Part shown: positions 42,488 through 51,749 of the stretch, one piece after another | Layout: each line of letters starts with the position of its first letter | Numbering within the stretch: position 1 is the stretch's first letter | Assembly: GCF_038502225.1 (NCBI RefSeq) | Contig: NC_091323.1 | Location: 19,722,503-19,786,502 of the forward strand | From: Cherax quadricarinatus | Taxonomy: Eukaryota; Arthropoda; Malacostraca; Decapoda; Parastacidae | Length of the DNA stretch: 64,000 nt | Reading direction: 5' to 3' | Notes under the pieces: generated by a model | Told to the model about the DNA's origin: nothing | Seen by the model: the letters and a program-made list of their open reading frames with translations, nothing else | Databases searched by the model: none | Position numbers and translations under genes: made by a program

Positions 42488-44092
42488 GTGCAGGTTTATG
42501 TGTACTCAGCGGTCAATATGTGGAGGTTTGTGTGTACTCAGCGGTTAATATGTGCAGGTTTGTGTGTACTCAGCGGTCAATATGTGGAGGTTTGTGTGTA
42601 CTCAGCGGTTAATATGTGCAGGTTTGTGTGTACTCAGTGGTCAATATGTGGAGGTTTGTGTGTACTCAGCGGTCAATATGTGGAGGTTTGTGTGTACTCA
42701 GCGGTTAATATGTGCAGGTTTGTGTGTACTCAGCGGTCAATATGTGCAGGTTTGTGTGTACTCAGCGGTCAATATGTGGAGGTTTGTGTGTACTCAGCGG
42801 TCAATATGTGGAGGTTTGTGTGTACTCAGCGGTCAATATGTGGAGGTTTGTGTGTACTCAGCGGTCAATATGTGGAGGTTTGTGTGTACTCAGCGGTCAA
42901 TATGTGGAGGTTTGTGTGTACTCAGCGGTCAATATGTGCAGGTTTGTGTGTACTCAGCGGTCAATATGTGGAGGTTTGTGTGTACTCAGCGGTCAATATG
43001 TGCAGGTTTGTGTGTACTCAGCGGTCAATATGTGCAGGTTTGTGTGTACTCAGTGGTCAATATGTGCAGGTTTGTGTGTACTCAGCGGTCAATATGTGCA
43101 GGTTTGTGTGTACTCAGAGGTCAATATGTGCATGCTTGTGTGTACTCAGCGGTCAATATGTGCAGGGTTGTGTGTACTCAGCGGTCAATATGTGGAGGTT
43201 TGTGTGTACTCAGCGGTCAATATGTGCATGTTTGTGTGTACTCAGCGGTCAATATGTGCAGGTTTGTGTGTACTCAGTGGTCAATATGTGCAGGTTTGTG
43301 TGTACTCAGCGGTCAATATGTGCAGGTTTGTGTGTACTCAGTGGTCAATATGTGCAGGTTTGTGTGTACTCAGCGGTCAATATGTGCAGGTTTGTGTGTA
43401 CTCAGCGGTCAATATGTGCAGGTTTGTGTGTACTCACCGGTCAATATGTGGAGGTTTGTGTGTACTCAGCGGTCAATATGTGCAGGTTTGTGTGTACTCA
43501 GTGGTCAATATGTGCAGGTTTGTGTGTACTCAGCGGTCAATATGTGCAGGTTTGTGTGTACTCAGCGGTCAATATGTGCAGGTTTGTGTGTACTCAGTGG
43601 TCAATATGTGCAGGTTTGTGTGTACTCAGCGGTCAATATGTGCAGGTTTGTGTGTACTCAGAGGTCAATATGTGCATGCTTGTGTGTACTCAGCGGTCAA
43701 TATGTGCAGGGTTGTGTGTACTCAGCGGTCAATATGTGGAGGTTTGTGTGTACTCAGCGGTCAATATGTGCATGTTTGTGTGTACTCAGCGGTCAATATG
43801 TGCAGGTTTGTGTGTACTCAGTGGTCAATATGTGCAGGTTTGTGTGTACTCAGCGGTCAATATGTGCATGTTTGTGTGTACTCAGCGGTCAATATGTGCA
43901 TGTTTGTGTGTACTCAGCGGTCAATATGTGCAGGTTTGTGTGTACTCAGCGGTCAATATGTGCAGGTTTGTGTGTACTCAGTGGTCAATATGTGCAGGTT
44001 TGTGTGTACTCAGCGGTCAATATGTGCAGGTTTGTGTGTACTCAGCGGTCAATATGTGCAGGTTTGTGTGTACTCAGTGGTCAATATGCATC
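42488..44092. repeat. 32-bp minisatellite, about 50 copies
   Basis: Unit CAGCGGTCAATATGTGCAGG plus TTTGTGTGTACT. Main variants are GCAGG/GGAGG, AGCGG/AGTGG, GCATG and TTAAT. A marked group (CAGAGGTC, GCATGCTTG, GCAGGGTTG) at 43115-43175 recurs at 43659-43719, exactly 544 bp or 17 units away. Long frames on the plus strand are repeat artefacts. Confidence 0.96.
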
Positions 44093-44300
44093 ATAACCGC
44101 CTTCAGAATGCATCACATTTGTCTCAACTCCTCACTGAGAAAAAATACTCATCTCTGAGATATAAAACTCCTCACTGAGAGATACAGTCGTCACTGAGAT
44201 AAAACTTCTCACTAATAAAAAAAAATCCACACTGAGAGAAAATCCACACTGAGAGAAAATCCACACTGAGAGAAAAAAATCCCTCACTAATGGACATGTT
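44093..44300. repeat. Dispersed repeat flank and short (ACTGAGAGAAAATCC)n
   Basis: CATCATAACCGCCTTCAGAA, CATTTGTCTCAACTCCTCAC matches 51195-51245 (CATAACCGCCCTGAAAGTAT, CACTTGTCTCAACGTCTCAC). It ends in three copies of CACTGAGAGAAAATC. Confidence 0.75.
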
Positions 44301-44339
44301 GACTAGTTTGTTATGATTTAAATCCCGTGAAGACTACTT

Positions 44340-44470
44340 TAATACGTTCAGTATTAAATAACGTGACCTCTTTGTGTATAGGGAAATAATGTGACCTCTT
44401 TGTATATAGGGAAGTAACGTGACCTCTCTGTATATAGGGAATAATGTGACCTTTTTGTATATACACTAAT
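44340..44470. repeat. ~28-30-bp repeat, 4 imperfect copies
   Basis: (A)TAATGTGACCTCTTTGTATA plus TAGGGA and variants. Confidence 0.8.
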
Positions 44471-44639
44471 AGACGCACCGCGACGGAAAAAGTGGGGCGA
44501 TCAAATTCGATCCAGGGAAAAAAGATGGAAGATGTGAAGGACTTTAAGGTGATCAGTCCCTGAGTCTGGAACCGACCTGTTCAGTCCATCAGTCTTGATA
44601 TGCTGTAAATGGCCTAGAAAACCAACAAGTTGGAAAATA

Positions 44640-45170
44640 AGACACTATTGCAACATTTGGATAAATTGCACAAGTGTCTTATTTCAACTTGTCAGTTTTC
44701 TAAACCATTTACATCACATTCGTCAGACACAGCAACATCTTGGGATCTTGATACAAGGAATTCTTCAACACTTAACCTACAGTCATGACCTACGTATACT
44801 AGTGACTCCACCTCCTGCTGCTTCAACTTACCTGTCTGCGGTATATAAGACACTTCTCCCAGCATATGCTGTACTTTTCTCAAGACTGATAGACTTAATA
44901 CATCAACTTCAGGCTTAGGGACTGATCACCTCACACTCCCTCACATCTTCCACCGTTTTTCTCTGCATTAGACTGATGGAGCCGCTGGATGGTGACAGGT
45001 TTGCACAAAAAGGATATTCAACTGTAACACATGTGCCTCATTCATCTACATTTACGTTCCCTGGATCGAACTTGATTAACACCCATGTCCCAGGCGTGGT
45101 GTGTCTCTTTGTGTATAAAGATATACCAAAGTGTTGTGCATGTGTCTTATTCAGTATCATACTTTAATAT
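44640..45170 (+). mobile_element. Penelope-like terminal repeat, nearly full unit
   Basis: TTGCACAAGTGTCTTATTTC, AACTTGTCAGTTTTC, a TATA box (TATATAAG, 44842-44849), GGGACTGATCACCTCACACT, then AGACTGATGGAGCCGCTGGATGG as a diverged hammerhead-like module (44965-45000, GACAGG for GAAACG). A related GTATAAAGATATACCAAAGT, GTTGTGCATGTGTCTTATTC end follows at 45113. Confidence 0.6.
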
Positions 45171-45184
45171 TTCCCTATACTTCA

Positions 45185-45730
45185 GATCGCTTGTTCTAAG
45201 CTGGAATATTACTGTACATTAACAGCGCCTTTCAAGGCAGGTGAAATGCTGACCTGGAGAATGTACAGATAAAACACCTAAATTACTGGGAACGGTTGAA
45301 GTTCCTTGACCTGTATTCCCTGGAAGGTAGGCAAGAAAATTCTAGAGGGGATTAGTACCAAATTTGTACACGGAAATCACTCCCTACGAAAGCAAAAGAC
45401 TCGGCAGACGGTGCAACATCCCTCCAATGAAAAGCTGGGGTGTCACGAGTACGCTAAGAGACAACACAGTAAGTGTCAGGGGCCCGCGACTGTTCAACTG
45501 CCTCTCAGCGTACATAAGGGGGATTACCAATAAACCCCTAGCTGTCTTCAAGAAGGCGCTGGACAGGCACCTAAAGTCAGTACCTGACCAGCCGGGTTGT
45601 TGTTCGTACGTCGGTTTACATGCGGCTAACAGTAACACTGGTTGATCAGGCCCTGATTCACCACGAGGCTTGGTCACGGACCGGGCCGCGAGGGCTTTGA
45701 TCACCGGAACCCTCTCCAGGTATAAGTGGG
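45185..45730 (+). pseudogene. LINE C-terminus and 3' UTR (54385 family)
   Basis: Fragments in two frames: FLDLYSLEGRQENS (about 45300-45345), then an open stretch 45364-45645 with KSWGVTSTLRDNTVSVRGPR, LFNCLSAYIRGITNKPLAVF and LDRHLKSVPDQPGCCSYVGL. This is the extreme C-terminus of the CR1-like LINE. The 3' UTR (TGGTTGATCAGGCCCTGATT, GGACCGGGCCGCG, GGAACCCTCTCCAGGTATAA) follows. The endonuclease and polymerase are absent. Confidence 0.82.
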
Positions 45731-45775
45731 TAGGTCTTTGAAGAAGAGTGATCCTAGCCTAGCTTAACATGGAGC

Positions 45776-45990
45776 ATTATTATGGAAACGTTTCGCTACC
45801 CTGTGGCTTCCTGTGATTATTCTATCAGTCTACTGATGGACTTATCACATCTGCTCCAGACTGTAGGACTGATTATCTCAAATTTCTCATCTTCCACCAT
45901 TCTTCTCTGCATTGGACTGAGGAATATACTGGCTGGTAAAACGTTTTCATAAAAAACTGCTCAAGTGTTGCACAAATATCTCATTCATCA
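45776..45990. mobile_element. Palindromic Penelope-like element, diverged
   Basis: Left: ATTATTATGGAAACGTTTCG, CTACCCTGTGGCTTCCTGTG. Right: GGACTGAGGAATATACTGGC, TGGTAAAACGTTTTCATAAA. The same inverted layout as 39694-39950, with inner CATCTGCTCCAGACTG and GGACTGATTATCTCAAAT. The cores are damaged (CAGGA, and TAAAAC for CGAAAC). Confidence 0.7.
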
Positions 45991-46019
45991 ACTTGTCAGT
46001 TTCCTGAACCATTTATATA

Positions 46020-46810
46020 TCAGTAGCCAAACGTGAGTTAACCCAGTTTAACGTAACCTTACCTAGCCTAACGTAACTTAGCGTAGCCTAATGTAACTTA
46101 ATCTAGCTGTGACGTGCGGCGATTATTTACATTTTATTCGGTCACACAACCATTTGGCATAACCTCTCGACCACTGAACTAGCAATTCAGAGTGTAGCAG
46201 TTCTGGGGCCTCCACTTGCGCTTATTGTCCAGTTCAGTCCTCTAAGCAAGTAGAAGCCGGCTACTTTAGCCAAGGTGACGTAACTTCAGTCCACCTGGCT
46301 GAGTGACAGACTTCCCAGACTCTGGTCGTGACAACTCATGCTTTGGGTCTGAACTGTATGATTTCAATCTGACTTCTCTCAACATTTCTATTGTACACAG
46401 TGTATATATATTGGTGAACATAAGGAAGGAGGAATACATGGGTAAATAGATCTACCCCCGTTTGTTCACCTTACCATGGCTCTACCTTGCTGAGTTCTGT
46501 GTTTGCTGGCTTAGTTTCCACCAGGTGCAATAGGCTATTAGAAACTACCACTTGTGTTCGTAATACTAACCTAACGTAGGTTACCTAACCTAACGTAGGT
46601 TAACCTAGCCTAACGTAGGTTACCTAACCTAACGTAGGTTAACCTAGCCTAACGTAGGTTACCTAACCTAACGTAGGTTAACCTAGCCTAATGTAGGTTA
46701 ACCTAGCCTAACCTAGTCTAACGTGCGTTAACCTAGCCTAATGTGCGTTAACTTAGCCTGACGTAAGTTAACTTAACCGAACCAAACGTAACCTAGCCTA
46801 ACTAACCATA
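46020..46810. repeat. Degenerate CCTAA-rich repeats (46020-46110 and 46565-46810)
   Basis: CCTAACGTA(G)GTTA and CCTAGCCTAACGTAGGTTAA recur about 20-24 bp apart. CCTAA is the complement of the arthropod telomere repeat TTAGG, but here it is imperfect and mixed with the self-complementary word AACCTAACGTAGGTT. Between the two blocks lies about 450 bp of unique sequence without recognisable features. Confidence 0.65.
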
Positions 46811-46917
46811 AAAATAAAAATAAAAAAGAAATAATCCCAGGACCAGCAAAAACAAAACAAAAAAAATACTCATGTAAATTACTGCAGAAAATTATATATA
46901 TATATATATATCATTGT

Positions 46918-47085
46918 TAAGTAAAAGGACACAAGCGCAACTAATGTGACATTTAATTGTGGCAACGTTTCGCTCTCCAGGAGCTTTGTCAAGCCGTTAC
47001 AAACAGTACACGGACACAGAGGGTATATACAGGATCAGAGGCGACGTAAGTTGTAGTAGTAGTAGTAATAGTATATATATAAGTT

Positions 47086-47118
<33 letters not shown>

Positions 47119-47284
47119 CTACTACTACTACTACTACTACCACTAGCATTGCACCTCACTCTGATCCTGTATATACCCTCTGTGTCCATGTACTGTTTGT
47201 AACGGCTTGACAAAGCTCCTGGAGAGCGAAACGTTGCCACAATTAAATGCCACATCAGTTGCATTTGTGCCCATTTACTTAACA
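46918..47284. mobile_element. Large palindrome with hammerhead-like ends and TAG/CTA centre
   Basis: Left arm TTAAGTAAAAGGACACAAGC, AATTGTGGCAACGTTTCGCT, CTCCAGGAGCTTTGTCAAGC. Right arm GCTTGACAAAGCTCCTGGAG, AGCGAAACGTTGCCACAATT, TGTGCCCATTTACTTAA. The centre is (TAG)n meeting (TAC)n near 47117. Arms differ by an internal AT/TAG insertion on the left and a few substitutions. Each arm has hairpin GCTC/GAGC plus GAAACGTTGCC, with core TTGACAA instead of CTGANGA. Confidence 0.85.
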
Positions 47285-47418
47285 CATTGTCGGTAATTCT
47301 ACCAATATTAATACATATATATAATTACCAGAGTCGGCGGAAGGTGAACCAAGAGAAGTGATGGTGAAACCTAGTCAATATAACCTGATGATGGGGTTAA
47401 TTTTATGGTACTATCATT

Positions 47419-47525
<107 letters not shown>

Positions 47526-47599
47526 GTTATTTAAAGCTTTACACACATACCACATACATAAGTAGGTCAAACATACTTAACCTTGAGAGTATTATTATT

Positions 47600-47765
47600 A
47601 TTATACACCAAGAGGTGTATTTCTCTCAGTGTATATCTGGTTAGAGTATGTTTTCGTCCCTACGTTAGCGATTAAGGTATTGTCTGGTGGTGAAAAGATC
47701 GCATTGTGGCCTTAATGATAGTAGTGTAGTCGATAGGCTTGAAACTCCATTAATCAACCAACTCG
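47600..47765. mobile_element. Dispersed repeat, empty site of the hAT insertion
   Basis: AGAGGTGTATTTCTCTCAGT, TGTCTGGTGGTGAAAAG, CTTAATGATAGTAGTGTAGT, CGATAGGCTTGAAACTCC. It is uninterrupted where the copy at 33170-34030 holds the hAT element. A third, more diverged copy is at 51570-51735. Confidence 0.75.
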
Positions 47766-47854
47766 CAGATATTTCATTAACCAAAAAATTAATGTACGTA
47801 TAACTCATTACTGAGTCATGATCTCCGATAATGAAATATATCTAACATTGAAGG

Positions 47855-47962
47855 AAGACAACGGCCAGGGACCCAGCAACAACAATAGTCAGGGACCCCA
47901 GCAACAACAATAGTCAGGGATCCCAGCAGCAACAATAGCCAGGGACGCCAGCAACAACAACA
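47855..47962. repeat. 26-27-bp repeat, 4 copies
   Basis: CAGCAACAACAATAGTCAGG plus GACCCC with small variants. Confidence 0.88.
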
Positions 47963-48221
47963 ATAGCAAAGTTTTGTGTGTCGTGATAACTCTGTGTAGT
48001 CCTGCGAGACGTGGACAGCAATAGCATGATTGATCAGGCGGTCGCCAGGGAAAACACCATCAAGGAACTAATTAAAAATAATAAGAGCAAAATATCAGAG
48101 AAGAAAAAACTGTAAACGAGCGGAAATCATTTCGAAATAATGGAAGACGGACAGAAAAAATAATTCATTCCATTGTGGAGTCACTTTATACCTGAAATAT
48201 TCAAACTCATTTAAGATTTGT
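47963..48221. other. Unique sequence, nothing recognised
   Basis: No repeat or coding structure seen. Confidence 0.4.
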
Positions 48222-48400
48222 TACACTGTCAGACGTGTTTATACACTGCCACACTGTCAGACATGTTTATACACCGCCACACTGTCAGACGTGTTTATAC
48301 ACTGCCACACTGTCAGACGTGTTTATACACTGCCACACTGTCAGACGTGTTTATACACTGCCACATTGTCCGACGTTTATACACTGCCACACCATATCTC
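48222..48400. repeat. 28-bp minisatellite, 6-7 copies
   Basis: Unit CACTGTCAGACGTGTTTATA plus CACTGCCA. Same unit as the array at 50780-51155. The right flank CACACCATATCTCATGTGCG resembles the lone sequence CACACTATGTCTCGTGTAC at 6834. Confidence 0.93.
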
Positions 48401-48402
48401 AT

Positions 48403-48465
48403 GTGCGATAATAATAAAAATCCTTATGTCTGCAAGTACATGTACAAAGTATATAGGCCTACACA
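48403..48465 (-). mobile_element. SINE 3'-end fragment
   Basis: AATAATAAAAATCCTTATGT, CTGCAAGTACATGTACAAAG, TATATAGGCCTACA parallels 6880-6935 (TCTTTATTTCTACAAGTACATGTACAAGG). It sits beside the 28-bp repeat flank just as the SINE does at 6852. Confidence 0.65.
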
Positions 48466-48915
48466 TATGCTGATATGTATGATAATTCTATGTAACTGTA
48501 TTTGTGTATACCTGAATAAACTTACTTATTTAGCACGGAAGTTACGTTCCTGAAAATGCCGTGTTAGGTAAAATCGTGTTAGATGAACTGAAGAACTCAT
48601 GGGAAAAATAGGGTTATGTTCCTAGGAGCCCCCAAGAAGCCAAATAACTTTTTTTTAGGCCTCCGCATCTTACAAAATAAAAGTGAATATGTAGTTGTAG
48701 TTTATTGTTGTGATGTATTATGTTGTTTTTACTGCTTAAGACTACAAATGTAACAGATCTAATAGTATTTCTTACCTTAAATTGTGGATGCTGGTGTTTG
48801 TGGATGATTGTGAAGAGAGTGGAGAGTTATGTTGTGGTCCTACTGGGCTGAGGTGGATGGTAGAGGTTCTGGTACTGAAGTTGATGGTTGTACTGGGGTG
48901 TCTAACTTTAAGTTG
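48466..48915. other. Unique sequence, no gene recognised
   Basis: TACGTTCCTGAAAATGCCGT followed by GTGTTAGGTAAAATCGTGTT has the look of a dispersed repeat. No second copy is in the window. Confidence 0.4.
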
Positions 48916-49048
48916 TTTAGTCAGTCAGTCAAGTCACTCAGTAAGTCAGTCACGTCACTCAGTAACTCAGTCAAGTTATTCAGTAAGTCCATCAAGTCAC
49001 AAAGTAAGTCAGTCAAGTCATTCAGTAAGTCAGTCAAGTCACTCAGTA
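48916..49048. repeat. (AGTCAGTCA)n-type short repeat
   Basis: CAGTAAGTCAGTCAAGTCAC words spaced about 20-36 bp. Confidence 0.85.
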
Positions 49049-49069
49049 TATAAAAAGCCTTCTGTTATG

Positions 49070-49280
49070 CAGAGTTTTTCGGCCATATTAGGTCAATTTT
49101 GTCTCAGGATGCGACCCAGACAAATCGACTAACACCCAGGTGCCTATTTTACTTATAGGTAAACAAGGACAGAAGGAGTCTTAAGGAAACACGTTCTAAT
49201 GTTTGCACCCATACCAGGGATCGAACCAGGGACCTCAGTGTGTGGGCTGAGTGTACTACCAATCGAGCTACGGGGCAAAA
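49070..49280 (-). mobile_element. tRNA-derived SINE, full head, lost tail
   Basis: On the minus strand the head reads GCCCCGTAGCTCGATTGGTA (box A TAGCTCGATTGG, 49259-49270) and GGTTCGATCCC (box B, 49217-49227). Then comes the shared body ...CCTGGGTGTTAGTCGATTTG..., GGGTCGCATCCTGAGACAAA. It stops at about 49070 without the ATT tail. The head is the most tRNA-like in the window. An A-run (49277-49290) lies at its 5' side on the plus strand. Confidence 0.85.
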
Positions 49281-49374
49281 AAAAAAAAAATGACATTCAT
49301 CTAGCAAAGTGTATCTGGATCTGCAATAAGGACATGGGGCTTTGCACATATTTCAGGAGGGGGGTGCTGGCCGG

Positions 49375-49441
49375 CTGTCCGGGGATTGAACCCCAGACCC
49401 CAGCAGTGAGAGTCGCGCCTCTCACCACAGGGCTACGGTGG
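49375..49441 (-). mobile_element. Second tRNA-like head (SINE or tRNA pseudogene)
   Basis: On the minus strand: CCGTAGCCCTGTGGTGAGAG, then GGGGTTCAATCCCC (49381-49394), a perfect T-arm stem with TTCAAT loop. Box A is TAGCCCTGTGG. D and anticodon arms do not fold convincingly, so a working tRNA is unlikely. It lies about 95 bp from the SINE head at 49280 in the same orientation. Confidence 0.6.
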
Positions 49442-49445
49442 AGGG

Positions 49446-50775
49446 TAAAAAACAGCAAGCAGGAAAATGAAGAGGAACAATTGGATAGTCTACCCAAGAT
49501 ATATAAAGTGCATGAGAGGAAGGAAGAGGATCAAAGTTTTGCAATCAAAATTTCGATACTACAACAGATGACTCGGCATTAAATAAAGACCCACAGAAAA
49601 AAAAATACATGAATCCCAAACATCAGCCAACTCAGCCCCCAACCCCAGTGCTGAGCCAGACTCTGCTAAAGACTCTACCACAGCCACCACTACAGCCCTA
49701 ATCAAACAGCTACCGTTACACAAAGCCACAACTTCTATTACAGATGTAGTATAGAGTTTATTTCGGAGGACAATGCTGATCAAGAAACAGTTACTAGTGT
49801 TTGTGGCATGGTTACTGAAGATACTAGTGAAATTCTAGAAACTGCACAAATTGAGAACGCATCTACCATAAATTCTATCCAACAAAAAACAAAATAGTGC
49901 AAATTCTATGTTTGGGGCATCTGAAAGCATGAAATATCGGGGTAAACAAATAGGATGTGCAACTTTAAGCACCCTTAAAAATGCCGCGATCTCCTGTCCG
50001 AATGAATGTGCCCTTCTACCTCCTGTAAACTTTCAACCTGAAATTTGCCACTCACCAATCTTCTAAAAAAATAAATTCTGCATACCTTTTAAAAGGGACC
50101 AGGAGGTGCACACCCCATAAAACAAACTATTGTAGTTACAAAAATCCCACAGCCAGCGCCCCCCCCTGCCCCTCCAGAACCACAACTACTAATACCAACA
50201 ACAAAATCTCCCCAACAAACAGGCAATACGACTTCATTTGTATTTGCGAATATACAGGGCCTTAAGCCATCCACCAACAGCAAAATACCTTTCATCAGTA
50301 GACTTCTAGAGGAGTCAAATGCTATGTTTGTAGCCTTCACAGAGACCCATACAAAAGACCACTCCGACATCTGGATAAGAATACAACTTTTTTAGATGCG
50401 ATAGAAAGAACAAACAAGAAGGAGGGAAGGTTGGCCTGTATGTCAAGGAGTCGTTCATTTGCATAGAGTTACTGAACACCACAAACGATGTAGCTGAAAT
50501 TCTAACAGTAAAGATCGAGAACCAAAACATAGTCATTGTGGCTGCATATAAGCCACCAAATGCAACTTCCCAACAGTTCAAGGAACATTTATTGAAAACT
50601 GATTACTCTCTGGAAAACCTTTCAACCCCAGCCCCGAATATCTTGCTGCTTGGTGATCTAAAACATACAAAATAGAAGAATGTAGCAAATAAAGTTAGCG
50701 GAGAGACAATCCCTGAAGGCAGCTCAGATGAAGTCACATACACATGACTTGCTGAATCTCTGTAATAAATACACC
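49446..50775 (+). pseudogene. LINE N-terminal relic: CCCH finger plus AP endonuclease
   Basis: From about 49895 a decayed zinc-finger region appears across frames. It has CKFYVWGI, then a glycine-rich stretch with C...FKHP and KCRDLLSE.MCPSTSCKL, typical of CCCH fingers in LINE ORF1/ORF2 N-termini. Next comes the endonuclease start FVFANIQGLKPSTNSKIPF, FVAFTETHTKDHSDIWI (50240-50390). In another frame follow VGLYVKESFICIELL and ILTVKIENQNIVIVAAYKPP, then NILLLGDLK (50640-50660), where the catalytic GDFN motif should be. LLNLCNKYT is the last recognisable piece before the 28-bp array at 50780. Several stops and at least two frameshifts are present; the polymerase half is missing. Confidence 0.72.
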
Positions 50776-50779
50776 ATAA

Positions 50780-51155
50780 GCCGGCTGCACTGACAGACGT
50801 GATGATATATTGCCATACTGACAGACGTGTTTATACACTGCCACACTGACAGACGTGTTTACACACCGTTACACTGTCAGACATGTTTACACTCTTCTAC
50901 AAGGATAGGCGTATTTATACATTGCTACACTGTCAGACGTGTTTATAAACTGCCACATCGACAGACGTGTTTATATACTGCCACACTGGCAGACGTGTTT
51001 ATATACTGCTACACTGTCAGACGTGTTATACACTGCCACATCGACAAACGTGTTTTTATATACTGCTACAGTGTCAGATATGTTTATACACTGCCACACT
51101 GTCAGACGTGTTTATACACTGCCACACTGTCAGACGTGTTTATACACTGCTACAT
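50780..51155. repeat. 28-bp minisatellite, about 13 copies
   Basis: Unit CTGCCACACTGTCAGACGTG plus TTTATACA. The left part is degenerate (CATCGACAG, TCTACAAGGATAGGC) and the right part homogeneous. Same unit as 48222-48400. Confidence 0.92.
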
Positions 51156-51235
51156 ATCATGAGTGATTCAGTTGGCAACCCTCAGCGGTAAATATGTCAT
51201 AACCGCCCTGAAAGTATATCACACTTGTCTCAACG
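51156..51235. repeat. Unexpanded homologue of the 42488 array
   Basis: ATCATGAGTGATTCAGTTGG, CCCTCAGCGGTAAATATGTC, ATAACCGCCCTGAAAG contains a single CTCAGCGGTAAATATG, and the same right flank as the 32-bp array at 44070-44130. Confidence 0.7.
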
Positions 51236-51410
51236 TCTCACTGAGAGATAATACTCTTCTTTACTGAGATAAACGTCTCACTGAGAGATAATACTCTTCT
51301 TTACTGAGATAAACGTCTCACTGAGAGATAATACTCTTCTTTACTGAGATAAACGTCTCACTGAGAGATAATACTCTTCTTTACTGAGATAAACGTCTCA
51401 CTGAGACGTG
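51236..51410. repeat. 40-bp minisatellite, 4-5 copies
   Basis: Unit CTGAGAGATAATACTCTTCT plus TTACTGAGATAAACGTCTCA, perfect copies. Homologous to the single region 44140-44210. Confidence 0.93.
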
Positions 51411-51414
51411 ATGC

Positions 51415-51545
51415 TCCTTGACTCAAAACTACATTGGACTGAAGAAGTCACTGGCTGGCGAAATGTTTCCAGAATAGAGCTACCCAAATCTTGCACAAGT
51501 GTCTCATTTATCAACTTGTCAGTTTTCCAGGCCATTTATTCGCAT
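51415..51545 (+). mobile_element. Penelope-like terminal fragment with hammerhead-like core
   Basis: TTGGACTGAAGAAGTCACTG, GCTGGCGAAATGTTTCCAGA, then AATCTTGCACAAGTGTCTC and ATCAACTTGTCAGTTTTCCA. The core CTGAAGA and GAAA are intact and stem II is GTCA/TGGC (one G-T pair). GAAAT replaces GAAAC. Confidence 0.65.
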
Positions 51546-51569
51546 ACCAAGTATATAACTGAGACACAC

Positions 51570-51735
51570 AGTATATACACGGAGAGGTATATATATATCG
51601 GTGTATATATACTAAGAGTATATTTAGGTATTATAGTATTCTTGACAGGTGGTGAACAGGTTTCAAAAACAGTTTTATGTATTCGCCCTCGTGTAGTCGA
51701 TAGATATTAAACCCAATTAAGCAACCAACCACGAT
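51570..51735. mobile_element. Diverged copy of the 33170/47600 dispersed repeat
   Basis: CACGGAGAGGTATATATATA, TTCTTGACAGGTGGTGAACA, CCTCGTGTAGTCGATAGATA, AACCCAATTAAGCAACCAAC. Confidence 0.6.
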
Positions 51736-51749
51736 GATTTATAAGATGA

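Noticed and set aside
41078..44178. Plus-strand frames of 439-556 codons over the 40-bp and 32-bp arrays
   Set aside because: Tandem-repeat artefacts. They end at the array boundaries and overlap in several phases.
46565..46810. A true interstitial (TTAGG)n telomere array
   Set aside because: Not a single uninterrupted run of several TTAGG or CCTAA units. The words point both ways, so I list it only as telomere-like.
49375..49441. A functional tRNA gene on the minus strand
   Set aside because: Box A, box B and the T-arm are good, but the D-arm, anticodon arm and acceptor pairing are not convincing and a SINE of the same orientation lies beside it.
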